In this document: in pieces, positions 1-8,367 of the stretch
Position numbering within the stretch: position 1 is the first letter of the stretch
How the letters are laid out: every line of letters starts with the position of its first letter
Translations under genes and position numbers: made by a program
NCBI RefSeq assembly: GCF_001314225.1
Contig: NZ_CP012697.1
Span: forward strand, 2,790,001 to 2,854,000
Direction of reading: 5' to 3'
Origin: Microbacterium sp. No. 7
GTDB lineage: Bacteria > Actinomycetota > Actinomycetes > Actinomycetales > Microbacteriaceae
Length of the DNA: 64,000 nucleotides
Notes under the pieces: generated by a model
Told to the model about the DNA's origin: nothing
What the model saw: the letters and a program-made list of their open reading frames with translations, nothing else
Databases searched by the model: none

Positions 1-614
1 TCGTCGATGACGCGGCGCTCGATCGACAGGCCGTGGTCCATCAGCTCGCAGAAGTAGTTGTCCTTGCCGAAGATGTCCTGGAACTCGGCGGCCGCGGCAC
101 GGGCGGCGTCGTACTGTCCCAGGCGCAGGCGCGTCTGCACCTCGCCCGACGGGCAGCCCGTCGTGGCGATGAGGCCCTTGCTGTACTTCTGCAGCAGCTC
201 GCGGTCCATGCGCGGCTTGAAGTAGTAGCCCTCGAGGCTCGCGAGGCTGGAGAGGCGGAAGAGGTTGTGCATGCCCTCCGTGGTCTCGCTCAGCAGGGTC
301 ATGTGCGTGTAGGCGCCCGCGCCCGAGACGTCGTCGTCGCTCTGCTCGGGGCCGCCCCAGCGCACGCGCGCCTTGTCGGAGCGGTGCGTGCCCGGCGTGA
401 CGTAGGCCTCGATGCCGACGATCGGCTTGACGCCGGCGTCGTTCGCCGCCTTGTAGAACTCGTACGCGGCGAACGTGTTGCCGTGGTCGGTGACGGCGAT
501 CGCGGGCATCTCGAGCCGCGCCGCCTCTTTGACCATCGCGCCGATGCGCGCGGCGCCGTCGAGCATCGAGTATTCGCTGTGCACGTGCAGGTGAACGAAG
601 GAGTCTGATGCCAC
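1..614 (-). CDS. dnaE: DNA polymerase III subunit alpha, N-terminal part (runs off window)
   Basis: This is the first 204 or so codons of the replicative DNA polymerase alpha subunit; the rest lies beyond base 1. The visible part is the PHP domain, which opens with the metal-binding motif HLHVHSEYS near residue 8 and continues with GIEAYVTPG and TGCPSGE. Start chosen at GTG 614 because the reading GTG-Ala-Ser-Asp leads straight into the PHP fold and because a TAGACT hexamer lies 6 nt upstream, suggesting a leaderless start. The neighbouring minus-strand genes are not in its transcription unit, since a repeat and a plus-strand gene intervene. The family assignment is firm; dnaE1 versus dnaE2 cannot be fully settled from the N-terminus, but the PHP motif looks intact, which favours the replicative dnaE1. 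Confidence 0.93.
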   Translation of the reverse strand, partial: MASDSFVHLHVHSEYSMLDGAARIGAMVKEAARLEMPAIAVTDHGNTFAAYEFYKAANDAGVKPIVGIEAYVTPGTHRSDKARVRWGGPEQSDDDVSGAGAYTHMTLLSETTEGMHNLFRLSSLASLEGYYFKPRMDRELLQKYSKGLIATTGCPSGEVQTRLRLGQYDAARAAAAEFQDIFGKDNYFCELMDHGLSIERRVID

Positions 615-620
615 GCGTCG

Positions 621-626
621 AGTCTA
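621..626 (-). promoter_or_regulatory. -10 hexamer of dnaE (leaderless type)
   Basis: On the minus strand TAGACT ends 6 nt before the dnaE GTG. The TANNNT form and the spacing match the other putative leaderless starts in this window. Confidence 0.5.
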
Positions 627-683
627 CGTCGGCCCTCCGACACCGGCACGGAGACCCGCCCTCCCCGCCCTCGGTCCTCCACA

Positions 684-873
684 CCCCCGCTGGTTGAACA
701 GACACCCCCTGGTTGAGTAACAACCCCCGCTGGTCGAGTAGCAACCCCCGCTGGTTGAGTAGCCGCCGCAGGCGGCGTATCGAAACCCATCCCACGGACC
801 GCTACACGGGTTTCGATACGCGCGCTGCGCGCGCTACTCAACCAGCGGGGGTTGCTACTCGACCAGCGGGGGT
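684..873. repeat. REP/BIME-like palindromic element with truncated head copies
   Basis: The core (about 745-851) holds two inverted copies of a module: CCCGCTGGTTGAGTAG, then a GC hairpin, then GTATCGAAACCC. They flank a 19-nt spacer containing ACGGACCG. The left hairpin is CCGCCGCAGGCGG and the right one is GCGCGCTGCGCGC, so the stems differ in sequence but both pair. To the left lie three head-only pieces (684-699, 704-720, 724-742) and to the right one inverted head (852-870). The region separates divergent dnaE and the NUDIX gene and holds no credible ORF. Related elements occur at 28181, 42249 and 50527. Confidence 0.85.
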
Positions 874-905
874 GTGGGGTCGACCAGCAGTGCCCGACGC
901 GGCTC

Positions 906-911
906 TATCGT
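906..911 (+). promoter_or_regulatory. -10 hexamer of the NUDIX gene
   Basis: TATCGT lies 7 nt before ATG 919 and fits the TANNNT leaderless pattern. It supports ATG 919 over the in-frame GTG at 910. Confidence 0.45.
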
Positions 912-918
912 GGATGGC

Positions 919-1392
919 ATGGCCACACCCGAGTTCGTCCTGGCGCTGCGCGCGCACATCGGCAACGCGCCGCTCCCCCTCGTCGGCGTCACCGCCGTCG
1001 TGTTCCGCGACGAGAAGCTGCTGCTCGGCCGACGCGCCGACAACGGTTCGTGGCAGCCGGTGTCGGGGATCGTCGACCCCGGCGAGGAGCCCGCCGACGC
1101 GGCCGTGCGCGAGTGCCTGGAGGAGGCCGGCATCGTCGTGCGGGCGACCCGGCTGGCATCCGTCGCGCAGGTGCCGCGCGTGACGTACGCGAACGGCGAC
1201 CAGGTCGACTACCTCGATCTCGTGTTCCGCTGCGACTGGGTCTCGGGCGACCCGCACCCCGCCGACGGCGAGCTGACCGAGGTCGGCTGGTTCGCGCTCG
1301 GCGAGCTGGGCGAGGTCGACCAGGCCCACGTGCGCAAGATCGCCCTCGCGATCGCCGAGGACGACCCCGCCGCCTTCCGCGGCGGGCGCTGA
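919..1392 (+). CDS. NUDIX hydrolase
   Basis: A 157-residue protein with an intact Nudix box at about residues 50-72: G50, E56, then RECLEEAG with the metal-binding glutamates E68 and E69. Such enzymes hydrolyse nucleoside diphosphates linked to another moiety; the substrate cannot be read from the sequence. The N-terminus (FVLALRAHIGNAPL) resembles small actinobacterial NUDIX proteins of the MutT-like group. It is monocistronic, divergent from dnaE and convergent with the sigma-associated gene, from which it is separated by a long hairpin. Start ATG 919 is preferred over GTG 910 because of the upstream TATCGT. Confidence 0.88.
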   Translation: MATPEFVLALRAHIGNAPLPLVGVTAVVFRDEKLLLGRRADNGSWQPVSGIVDPGEEPADAAVRECLEEAGIVVRATRLASVAQVPRVTYANGDQVDYLDLVFRCDWVSGDPHPADGELTEVGWFALGELGEVDQAHVRKIALAIAEDDPAAFRGGR

Positions 1393-1435
1393 CGCCGCTC
1401 CGCGCAGCGCCGCCGCCTGTTCCGCCTCACCGGCA

Positions 1436-1498
1436 CAGGAGAAATCATGGGGACAGGACGATCCGGCGGATATCGTCCTGTCCCCATGATTTCTCCTG
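1436..1498. terminator. 27-bp perfect hairpin between convergent genes
   Basis: Arms 1436-1462 and 1472-1498 are exact reverse complements of 27 nt around a 9-nt loop. No U-tract follows on either strand. It lies between the NUDIX stop (1392) and the minus-strand stop at 1521, so a bidirectional terminator is the simplest role. By symmetry both strands carry AGGAG-N6-ATG, but neither opens a credible gene. Confidence 0.6.
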
Positions 1499-1520
1499 CT
1501 CTCGCGCGGGGCGACGCGGC

Positions 1521-2405
1521 TCAGGATGCCGGGACCAGCACCGGCCGGGTCGCGTACGCGGCGTCGCGGACGACGCGATCGCCGAGCGGCGCCGACAGCT
1601 CGACGGAGAACGGCGTCGGGGGGTTCGACGGGCAGTTGGCCTCCCGGAAGGGCCGCACGCCGAGCACGATGTCGACCGTGGCCGGCGTCTCGGTGAGCGA
1701 GACGAGCTCGATGCGGCCGGTCGCGTCCTGGCCCGACGCACAGTCCATCTCGGTCACGAGCAGGTGCAGCACCGTGCTGTCGGCGGAGATCGTGTAGGCG
1801 GGATCGAGCCGGATCGTCGGGGCCCCCAGATCGCCGAGGTCTTGCCGGACGGCGCACGAGAACAGGCCCGCGGATCGCCAGCCGCCGTCGCCCTGGGACT
1901 CGAGCACGAGTGCCTGGTGACGAGGGGGCAGCATCGATGGCGTCGGATCGATGGAGGGCTCGGGGCCGAGCAGCAGAAGCTGCTCCGTGGTCCGCGATGC
2001 GACGGTCCACCGGTCGAGGCTGCCGAGCTGCGCGACAGGGATGTCGTTCGTGGTCTCCTGCGCCCGCGCGATCGCCGCACGATCGTCCGCGTCGAGGTCG
2101 GCGACCGTGCGCGGCGACGTGAACGCTTCGCTCGAGACCGGCACATCGTTGCACATGTAGGAAACGGGCTCCGTCGGAGTCGCGGCGACGGTCGGATGCT
2201 GCGGACGCTGCCACGCCATCACCGTCCCGACCGCGACGATGACGGCGACCGCCGTCACGGCGACGGCGATCGCCACGCCGCGCCGCGCCCGCCGGGGCGC
2301 CGTGCGCGCCATCGCCCGATCGAGGCGGCTGCGCGCCGCGCGCAGCTCCCCCTCCCCGACGGTCGTGCGCGGTGCGAGCTCGCGCACGCGGCTCCAGTCA
2401 TCCAT
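1521..2405 (-). CDS. Sigma-factor-associated membrane protein, putative anti-sigma factor
   Basis: A 294-residue protein with a basic cytoplasmic N-terminus, one membrane segment at about residues 46-66 (VAIAVAVTAVAVIVAVGTVM) and a long extracytoplasmic domain. That topology, plus an 8-nt overlap with the sigma gene upstream, suggests an anti-sigma or sigma-regulating role. The zinc-binding HxxxCxxC motif of classical ZAS anti-sigma factors is absent, and the outer domain is not one I recognise; it has cysteines at SYMCNDV, FSCAV, MDCAS and ANCPS that could form disulfides. Start ATG (MDDWSRV) is chosen from the overlap. Function is inferred from context only. Confidence 0.75.
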   Translation of the reverse strand: MDDWSRVRELAPRTTVGEGELRAARSRLDRAMARTAPRRARRGVAIAVAVTAVAVIVAVGTVMAWQRPQHPTVAATPTEPVSYMCNDVPVSSEAFTSPRTVADLDADDRAAIARAQETTNDIPVAQLGSLDRWTVASRTTEQLLLLGPEPSIDPTPSMLPPRHQALVLESQGDGGWRSAGLFSCAVRQDLGDLGAPTIRLDPAYTISADSTVLHLLVTEMDCASGQDATGRIELVSLTETPATVDIVLGVRPFREANCPSNPPTPFSVELSAPLGDRVVRDAAYATRPVLVPAS

Positions 2406-2952
2406 CGTCGCCCTCCTCTCGTTCGTCCGCCAGCAGCCGCCGCACGCGATGGAGCCGCGAGCGCACGGTGCCCACCGGAACGCGCAGGGCGGCCGCGATC
2501 TCCTCGTACGTGAGATCGCTCCACGCGTACAGGAGCAGCGTGTCGCGGTCGCGGGCCGCCAGATGCGCGATCCGTCCCGCCAGTGCGCGAGCGCGCACCG
2601 CGGCATCCGTCCGCTCGTCGGCTCGGGCCAGCCCGCCGTCGGAATCGGCGTCGACGACGCCGGCGGCCGCCTCGATCGCACGCCACTGACGCGCCTGGTC
2701 GGCACGATGCGCGCGGACGAGCCGCGTCGCGATGCCGAACAGCCACGGCCGCGCCGACTCCCACGCGTGGTCGAACGACGCACGCCGCCGGAACGCGACG
2801 AGGAACGTCTCGCTCAGCACGTCCTGCGCGCCCTCGGCGCCCACGCGCTGCCGGGCGTACACACCGATGTCGCGTGCGTGCCGATCGAACAGCGCCCCGA
2901 AGGCTGACGGGTCATCGAGCGAGCGCCGGATGATCGCGCTGTCGGTGGTCAT
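2398..2952 (-). CDS. ECF-type RNA polymerase sigma factor
   Basis: A 184-residue sigma-70-like protein. Region 2 is seen in DPSAFGALFDRHARDIG and AQDVLSETFLVAF with SARPWLFGIATR. Region 4 is seen in LAARDRDTLLLYAWSDL followed by the helix-turn-helix TYEEIAAALRVPVGTVRSRL. Region 3 is missing, as in ECF sigma factors. The start MTTDSAII at ATG 2952 places region 2 at the usual distance. It overlaps the membrane partner by 8 nt, so the two are coexpressed. It lies 249 nt after rluD on the same strand; that gap holds no convincing gene, though it contains a 14-bp palindrome at 3001-3014. Target regulon unknown. Confidence 0.9.
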   Translation of the reverse strand: MTTDSAIIRRSLDDPSAFGALFDRHARDIGVYARQRVGAEGAQDVLSETFLVAFRRRASFDHAWESARPWLFGIATRLVRAHRADQARQWRAIEAAAGVVDADSDGGLARADERTDAAVRARALAGRIAHLAARDRDTLLLYAWSDLTYEEIAAALRVPVGTVRSRLHRVRRLLADEREEGDDG

Positions 2953-3201
2953 ACCTGATATTGCCTGCCGCCCGACGGACGGTTCACGCCGACGCGCGTG
3001 CCCGCGATCGCGGGGCGCCCGTTGCGGCATCCGCCCGGCCGGAGCGACCGCACGCGCCCACCATGTCGCCGGAGTCGTCGATCGTGGTCACTCGTGGTCG
3101 CTTCCGCGCGGACGTCACGACACGGAGCGCCCATGATCCGGTGCCCGGGCGATCTCTCCTGCGTCGCTACGACGTCGGATGCCGCCTCGGCCGCGTGCCG
3201 C

Positions 3202-4122
3202 TCACTGATCGCGCAGCACATCGAGCGCGTGCTGCAGATCGGCGGGATAGTCCGACGTGAAGCGCACCTCTTCCCCCGTCGCGGGATGCGCGAAGGCCAG
3301 CTCGTGCGCGTGCAGCCACTGGCGGGTCAGGCCCAGCCGTGCCGACAGGGTCGGATCGCCGCCGTAGAGCGGGTCCCCCGCGCAGGGATGGCGGTGCGCC
3401 GCCATGTGCACGCGGATCTGATGCGTGCGTCCCGTCTCCAGGTGCACCTCCAGCAGCGACGCGGCGGGGAAGGCCTCGAGGGTCTCGTAGTGCGTGACGG
3501 AGTCCTTGCCGTCGGGCGTGACGGCGAACTTCCACGAGTGCGACGGATGCCGCCCGATCGGCGCGTCGATCGTGCCGGCGAGCGGATCCGGATGGCCCTG
3601 CACGACCGTGTGGTAGATCTTGTCGACCTCGCGCTCCTTGAACGCGCGCTTCAGCGCCGTGTACGCACGCTCGGTCTTGGCGACGACCATGAGGCCGCTG
3701 GTGCCGACGTCGAGGCGGTGCACGACGCCCTGGCGCTCGGCGGCGCCGCTCGTCGCGATGCGGAAGCCCGCCGCGGCCAGCGCTCCGACGACCGTGGGCC
3801 CCTCCCAGCCGACGGAGGGGTGCGCGGCGACGCCCGCGGGCTTGTCGACCACGACGATCTGGTCGTCGTCGTGCACGATGCCGAGGTCGGGCACCGCGAT
3901 CGGCACGATCTCCGGTCCGCGCTTCTCGGCCCACTCGACCTCGAGCCAGCCCCCCGCGTGCAGCTTGTCCGACTTGCCGAGCGCGCGACCGTCGAGCCGC
4001 ACCCCGCCGGCCTCGGCGACCTCGGCCGCGAACGTGCGCGAGAAGCCGAGCATCTTCGCGAGCGCCGCGTCGACGCGCGTGCCGTCGAGCCCATCGGGAA
4101 CGGGCAGCGAACGCGACTCCAT
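3202..4122 (-). CDS. RluA/RluD-family pseudouridine synthase
   Basis: A 306-residue pseudouridine synthase, probably for 23S rRNA. The N-terminal S4-like RNA-binding domain covers about residues 14-65. The catalytic motif [10 protein letters not shown] lies at 135-144 with Asp138 as the nucleophile, and [11 protein letters not shown] at about 93-103 and [10 protein letters not shown] further on are the other family motifs. It begins 1 nt after lspA ends, the conserved lspA-rluD pairing seen in many bacteria. In actinobacteria this gene is usually annotated rluD; the exact target uridines are not provable here. Confidence 0.93.
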   Translation of the reverse strand: MESRSLPVPDGLDGTRVDAALAKMLGFSRTFAAEVAEAGGVRLDGRALGKSDKLHAGGWLEVEWAEKRGPEIVPIAVPDLGIVHDDDQIVVVDKPAGVAAHPSVGWEGPTVVGALAAAGFRIATSGAAERQGVVHRLDVGTSGLMVVAKTERAYTALKRAFKEREVDKIYHTVVQGHPDPLAGTIDAPIGRHPSHSWKFAVTPDGKDSVTHYETLEAFPAASLLEVHLETGRTHQIRVHMAAHRHPCAGDPLYGGDPTLSARLGLTRQWLHAHELAFAHPATGEEVRFTSDYPADLQHALDVLRDQ

Positions 4123-4123
4123 G

Positions 4124-4753
4124 TCAGCGCGCCTCGTCGGCCGTGCCGTCGGGGGCCCGGTGCACGGCGTCGGCCGGGGCGTCGCCCGCGACGTCCGCCG
4201 CGGGCTCCGTGCGCCCCGCGTCGCGGGAGCGCTCCCGCGTGCCGTCGAGCCGCAGGCCCACGACGACGAGCACGGCGCAGCCGATCATCATCGTCACGAT
4301 GAACATGTCGGCCACGTTGTAGATCGCCGACGGGAACCACAGCCACATCCACGGCGTGTGGATGAAGTCGACGACGTGCCCGACGAGAAAGCCCGGCTCG
4401 CGCAGCAGGCGATCGGTCAGGTTGCCGAGGATGCCGCCCAGCAGCAGCCCCAGCGCGACCGTCCACAGCCGGGAGCCGACGCCCCGCACGGCGAGCACGA
4501 CGATGAACACGGCCGCCGCCGCGAGCACGAGCGTGAAGACCCACGTGACGCCCTCGCCGAGCGAGAACGCCGCGCCCGGGTTGCGCGTGAGGTAGAACTG
4601 CAGGAACTCGCCCCACACCGGCACCGCCTGCTGGTACGGCAGGTGCGTGAGGGCGAGGTGCTTGGTGAACTGGTCGGCGGCCAGCACCACCACCGCGAGA
4701 ACCGCGATGAGAGTGCCGGCCGCCGCGGGACGAAGGGTCGTCCGACCGGTCAA
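4124..4753 (-). CDS. lspA: Lipoprotein signal peptidase (signal peptidase II)
   Basis: A 209-residue membrane protease that cleaves the signal peptide of prolipoproteins ahead of the lipidated cysteine. Four hydrophobic segments are visible. The conserved boxes are [21 protein letters not shown] with Asp114, VVDFI, and YNVADMFI with Asp149; the two aspartates form the catalytic dyad. An acidic, hydrophilic C-terminal tail of about 45 residues follows. Start TTG 4753 is the only plausible initiation codon between the wag31 stop and the first helix, and no strong ribosome-binding site precedes it, so translation is probably coupled to wag31. Confidence 0.92.
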   Translation of the reverse strand: MTGRTTLRPAAAGTLIAVLAVVVLAADQFTKHLALTHLPYQQAVPVWGEFLQFYLTRNPGAAFSLGEGVTWVFTLVLAAAAVFIVVLAVRGVGSRLWTVALGLLLGGILGNLTDRLLREPGFLVGHVVDFIHTPWMWLWFPSAIYNVADMFIVTMMIGCAVLVVVGLRLDGTRERSRDAGRTEPAADVAGDAPADAVHRAPDGTADEAR

Positions 4754-4761
4754 GACGAGGC

Positions 4762-5370
4762 CTACGCGTTCGCGACGTCGAGGTCGCGCAGCTTCTCCTC
4801 GAGCGTCGCGCGCAGCTGCGAGCGGTAGTCGCGCTCGAACTGCCGCAGGTCGTTGATGCGCGCCTCGAGCGAGACGCGGTCGGTCTCGAGGCGGTCGTGC
4901 TCCGCGCGCGCCTTCTCGACGGCCTCGTCGACGATGCTGGTCGCCTGCGTGCGCGCCTCGGAGATGAGCTTGTCGCGCTGCGCCTGGCCGTCGGCGACGT
5001 ACTCGTCGTGCAGGCGCTGCGCGAGCTCGATGATGCCGGCCGAGGTGGTGGCGGGGTTGTCCGCCGTGGGAGCGGCGGCGGGCTCGGGGGCGAACACCGC
5101 GACGGGCGTCTCCTCCTCCGCGGGAGCGGGCTGCTCGAAGACGGGACCGGTCACGGCGGCGACGCCCTGCTCGGCCTGGGCCTTGAGCTCGTCGATCTCG
5201 GCGCGCAGGCGGTCGGCCTCGGCCTTCAGCTCCTCGTTCTCGGCGATCGTCTTGCGCCACTCGACAACGATCTCGTCGAGGAAGTCATCGACCTCGTCCG
5301 GGTCGAAACCCTCCTTGAACCGGACGTGCTGGAACTGCTTGGTGACGACGTCATCAGGGGTCAAAGCCAT
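4762..5370 (-). CDS. wag31: Wag31/DivIVA polar growth and cell division protein
   Basis: A 202-residue coiled-coil scaffold that gathers at negatively curved membrane and directs polar cell-wall synthesis in actinobacteria. The N-terminal DivIVA domain reads ALTPDDVVTKQFQHVRFKEG and DPDEVDDFLDEIV, followed by a first coiled coil to about residue 75. A Pro/Ala/Glu-rich linker spans about 85-115 and a second coiled coil runs from about 125 to 200. ATG 5370 is preceded by AGAGGAAA at proper spacing. The 108-nt gap upstream to yggT holds a TATGCT hexamer and a short GTCCGG/CCGGAC hairpin, so wag31 probably has its own promoter. Confidence 0.95.
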   Translation of the reverse strand: MALTPDDVVTKQFQHVRFKEGFDPDEVDDFLDEIVVEWRKTIAENEELKAEADRLRAEIDELKAQAEQGVAAVTGPVFEQPAPAEEETPVAVFAPEPAAAPTADNPATTSAGIIELAQRLHDEYVADGQAQRDKLISEARTQATSIVDEAVEKARAEHDRLETDRVSLEARINDLRQFERDYRSQLRATLEEKLRDLDVANA

Positions 5371-5478
5371 GATGTTTCCTCTTTCGGGGCTCACGACGCG
5401 GCCTCAGCGGGCCGCTCCGCCTAGGCGGACGTACGGGACAAGCATAGTCCGGAGATCAACCGGACTTGGCAGCGAGCG

Positions 5479-5781
5479 CTAGGCGCGCGCCACCGTCTGG
5501 ACGATCGCCTGGAGGATGAAGCAGGCGAGCATGGTGGCAGGGAAGCCGAGATCGAGCGCGATCGGGCCGAGCCGCAGCGGAGGGAGGACGCGGCGGAACA
5601 TCTTGAGCGGCGGATCGGTCACGGTGTAGACGACCTCGGCGAAGACGAGCCCGAGACCGCGCGGCCGCCACTGCCGGTTGAACATCGGGATGTACTCGAG
5701 GATCAGCCGGCCCAGCAGCACGAGGATGTACAGCAGCAGCAGGCCGTTGATGATCGACGCGATCAGCCGGACGACATCCAC
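5479..5781 (-). CDS. YggT family membrane protein
   Basis: A 100-residue integral membrane protein with two hydrophobic segments at about 6-27 and 76-98 joined by the family loop PRGLGLVFAEVVYTVTDPPL. In actinobacteria YggT sits between sepF and wag31, exactly as here, and is thought to be linked to division or osmotic tolerance; its biochemical role is unknown. It starts 2 nt after the sepF stop, so the two are coexpressed. Confidence 0.9.
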   Translation of the reverse strand: MDVVRLIASIINGLLLLYILVLLGRLILEYIPMFNRQWRPRGLGLVFAEVVYTVTDPPLKMFRRVLPPLRLGPIALDLGFPATMLACFILQAIVQTVARA

Positions 5782-5783
5782 GG

Positions 5784-6260
5784 CTAGTGGACGAAGGCGG
5801 CCGATTCGGCGTCGGCGTTCGCGATGGCGCCGTCGCCGGAGACCACGATGTTCTCGGGCGAGAGCAGGAACACCTTGCTCGTCACCCGCTCGATGCGGCC
5901 GTACAGGCCCATCGAGAGGCCGCTCGCGAAGTCGACGAGGCGTCGCGCGTCGGCGTCGCTCATCTGCGAGAGGTTGATGATGACCGGGATGCCGCTGCGG
6001 AAGCTCTCGGCGATCACCTGCGCGTCGCGGTACTGCTTGGGGTGCACCGTGAGGATCTCGCTGAGGGCGCCGGCGGCGGGCTGACGCACGACCGCGGGGC
6101 GGTGCAGCGGCGTGATCGGCGCGGTCTTCTCGGCCGCGCGCTCGGTGCGCTCGGCACGCTCCGCGGGCTCGTTGCGGGTGGACAACACCGGCTCTTCGAT
6201 CATTTCTTCCTCGTCGGCCAGGCCCAGGTAGACCATGGTCTTCTTCAGCGGGTTCGACAT
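5784..6260 (-). CDS. sepF: Cell division protein SepF
   Basis: A 158-residue FtsZ-ring membrane anchor. The N-terminal stretch [14 protein letters not shown] is the amphipathic membrane-targeting helix. A charged, Ala/Glu-rich linker follows, then the SepF core from about residue 68 ([43 protein letters not shown]). It interacts with the FtsZ C-terminal peptide and replaces FtsA, which actinobacteria lack. It lies 31 nt after yggS in the run ftsZ-yggS-sepF-yggT-wag31. Confidence 0.95.
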   Translation of the reverse strand: MSNPLKKTMVYLGLADEEEMIEEPVLSTRNEPAERAERTERAAEKTAPITPLHRPAVVRQPAAGALSEILTVHPKQYRDAQVIAESFRSGIPVIINLSQMSDADARRLVDFASGLSMGLYGRIERVTSKVFLLSPENIVVSGDGAIANADAESAAFVH

Positions 6261-6291
6261 CGCATCCTCCGTTTGCTCGTCTGTTCCGAGG

Positions 6292-6975
6292 CTAATCGCG
6301 GACCGGGCGGGGCCCCGTGATTGCCGTCCCGATTCTCAGGTGTGTCGCACCGGCGGCGATCGCCTCGGCGAAGTCGCCCGACATCCCGGCCGAGATCCAG
6401 GCGGCATCCGGCACGGTGCGGCGCAGCGCCTGCGAGACCTCCGCCACGCGCGCGAAGGCCGCGGCCGGCGGCTCGCCGAGCGGCGCGACCGCCATGACGC
6501 CCCGCACGCGCAGCGACGGGCACGCCGCGAGCACGTGCTCGGCGAGCGCCGCGACGCCGTCCGGCCGCACGCCGCCGCGCGCCGGGTCGTCGGTGAGGTT
6601 GATCTGCAGCAGCACGTCGAGCAGCGGCCCGTGCGGGTCCGCGGCGTGCAGCGCGTCGGCGAGGCGCTCGCGGTCGACGGCGTGCACGACGTCGCACGCC
6701 GCGCGCACCGCACGCGCCTTCTTCGTCTGCACCTGACCCACCATGTGCCAGCGCAGCCCGGGCAGGTCCGCAAGCTCCTCGCGCTTCGCCGTGAGCTCCT
6801 GCTGCCGGCTCTCGGCGACGTCGCGCACGCCGAGGGCGTGCAGCTCGCGGATCATCGCGGCGGGGTGGAACTTCGTGACGACGATGCGGGTGATCTGCGA
6901 CGGGTCACGGCCCGCCGATCGCGCCGCGTCGCCGATGCGCGCGTCGAGGTCGGCGAGCCGCTCGCGGAGGGGCAC
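6292..6975 (-). CDS. YggS/PROSC family PLP-binding protein
   Basis: A 227-residue alanine-racemase-fold protein that carries pyridoxal phosphate and helps PLP homeostasis. The Schiff-base lysine is Lys35 in VVTKFHPA. Other family motifs are FxE-like [23 protein letters not shown] and SAGMSGDF. Start GTG 6975 lies 2 nt after the ftsZ stop codon, so the gene is translationally linked to ftsZ. The ftsZ-yggS-sepF order is conserved in many Gram-positive bacteria. Confidence 0.92.
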   Translation of the reverse strand: MPLRERLADLDARIGDAARSAGRDPSQITRIVVTKFHPAAMIRELHALGVRDVAESRQQELTAKREELADLPGLRWHMVGQVQTKKARAVRAACDVVHAVDRERLADALHAADPHGPLLDVLLQINLTDDPARGGVRPDGVAALAEHVLAACPSLRVRGVMAVAPLGEPPAAAFARVAEVSQALRRTVPDAAWISAGMSGDFAEAIAAGATHLRIGTAITGPRPVRD

Positions 6976-6977
6976 CG

Positions 6978-8117
6978 TTACTTGAGGAAGTCGGGGATGT
7001 CGAGGTCGTCGTCGAACGACGTGTCGACGGGCTCGGCCGCGACGGACACCGACACGGGCTCCGGCGCGGCGGGCGCGACGCTCGCCGGACGGATGTCGTC
7101 GAGCGAGGGCGCGACGGGGATCACCGGCTCGGTGCGCTGGGCCGCGATCGGCTCGATGCGCGCCTGCGGCTCGCCGCCGTCGAAGCCGGCTGCGATGACC
7201 GTGACGCGCACCTCGTCGCCGAGCGTGTCGTCGATGACGGTGCCGAAGATGATGTTCGCCTCGGGGTGCGCGGCCTCCTTCACCAGCTGGGCGGCGTCGT
7301 TGATCTCGAAGATGCCGAGGTTCGATCCGCCCTGGATCGACAGCAGCACGCCGTGCGCGCCCTCGATCGAGGCCTCGAGCAGCGGCGACTCGACGGCCAG
7401 CTCGGCGGCCTTGATCGCGCGGTCGGCGCCGCGCGCCGACCCGATGCCCATGAGCGCCGAGCCGGCGCCCTGCATGACCGACTTGACGTCGGCGAAGTCG
7501 AGGTTGATGAGTCCGGGGGTCGTGATGAGGTCGGTGATGCCCTGCACGCCGGCGAGCAGCACCTGGTCGGCCGTCGCGAACGCCTCGATCATCGAGATGC
7601 CGCGGTCGCTGATCTCCAGCAGCCGGTCGTTCGGCACGACGATGAGGGTGTCGACCTCTTCCTTCAGCTTCGACACGCCCTGCTCGGCCTGCTGCTGGCG
7701 ACGACGGCCCTCGAACGAGAACGGCTTCGTGACGACGCCGATCGTGAGCGCGCCGATCGACTTCGCGATGCGCGCGACGACCGGGGCGCCGCCGGTGCCG
7801 GTGCCGCCGCCCTCGCCCGCCGTGACGAAGACCATGTCGGCGCCCGCGAGCGCCTCCTCGATCTCCTCGGCGTGGTCCTCGGCGGCGCGCCGGCCCACCT
7901 CGGGGTCGGCACCGGCGCCCAGGCCGCGCGTGAGCTCGCGGCCCACGTCGAGCTTGACGTCGGCGTCGCTCATCAGCAGCGCCTGCGCGTCGGTGTTGAC
8001 CGCGATGAACTCCACGCCGCGCAGGCCGAGCTCGATCATCCGATTGACGGCGTTCACTCCGCCGCCGCCTACGCCCACGACCTTGATCACCGCGAGGTAG
8101 TTCTGGTTCTGGCTCAT
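6978..8117 (-). CDS. ftsZ: Cell division GTPase FtsZ
   Basis: A 379-residue tubulin homologue that forms the Z ring. The GTP-binding T4 loop [10 protein letters not shown] lies at about 103-112, the N-terminal motif [15 protein letters not shown] at 13-27, and NTDAQAL at 41-47. The GTPase domain ends at about residue 320, followed by a Pro/Ala-rich linker and the conserved C-terminal peptide [11 protein letters not shown] that binds SepF and FtsW. The start [11 protein letters not shown] at ATG 8117 matches actinobacterial FtsZ proteins. The 250-nt gap to ftsQ implies a separate promoter. Confidence 0.98.
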   Translation of the reverse strand: MSQNQNYLAVIKVVGVGGGGVNAVNRMIELGLRGVEFIAVNTDAQALLMSDADVKLDVGRELTRGLGAGADPEVGRRAAEDHAEEIEEALAGADMVFVTAGEGGGTGTGGAPVVARIAKSIGALTIGVVTKPFSFEGRRRQQQAEQGVSKLKEEVDTLIVVPNDRLLEISDRGISMIEAFATADQVLLAGVQGITDLITTPGLINLDFADVKSVMQGAGSALMGIGSARGADRAIKAAELAVESPLLEASIEGAHGVLLSIQGGSNLGIFEINDAAQLVKEAAHPEANIIFGTVIDDTLGDEVRVTVIAAGFDGGEPQARIEPIAAQRTEPVIPVAPSLDDIRPASVAPAAPEPVSVSVAAEPVDTSFDDDLDIPDFLK

Positions 8118-8328
8118 GCCGGCCTCCGTCTTCGTCCCGAACCTTGTGTCTTGCGCTTGTGTGCTGGGCTTGCGCCCGAAACCTGTGTGCCGCCGCGAGC
8201 GGCGGGATCTCAACCTTGAACCTCAGGTAGAGGTTTAAAGAAATGCCCGGTATGCAATTCCTGACCTCGAAAGTACGGGGCGGCGACGCGTGCGCGCCCG
8301 AAGACGCGGGCGTGTCGCGAAGAAGGTT
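8118..8328 (-). promoter_or_regulatory. ftsZ upstream region with AT-rich island and direct repeats
   Basis: Between the ftsQ terminator and ftsZ is about 210 nt without a gene. It has an AT-rich island at about 8231-8262 (minus strand AATTGCATACC and TTTCTTTAAACC), the likely ftsZ promoter area in otherwise very GC-rich DNA. Nearer ftsZ, two imperfect direct repeats read ACACAGGTTTCGGG and ACACAAGGTTCGGG on the minus strand. Exact -35/-10 elements could not be fixed. Confidence 0.5.
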
Positions 8329-8359
8329 CTGCGGATGCCGCGCACGCCGGCATCCGCAG
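8329..8359 (-). terminator. Hairpin just after ftsQ
   Basis: An 11-bp perfect stem (CTGCGGATGCC at 8329-8339 against GGCATCCGCAG at 8349-8359) with a 9-nt loop lies 8 nt past the ftsQ stop. It is followed on the minus strand by AACCTTCTTCG, a weak U-rich run. It may separate ftsZ from the dcw transcript. Confidence 0.5.
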
Positions 8360-8367
8360 GCGGTCGG

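Noticed and set aside
1447..1797. Plus-strand frame beginning in the 27-bp hairpin with a good AGGAG-ATG
   Set aside because: It runs antisense to the sigma-associated gene and has no domain; the start is produced by hairpin symmetry.
2949..3221. 90-codon minus frame that overlaps the sigma start by ATGA
   Set aside because: The translation has no domain, odd amino-acid mix and starts inside rluD; likely chance openness of GC-rich DNA.
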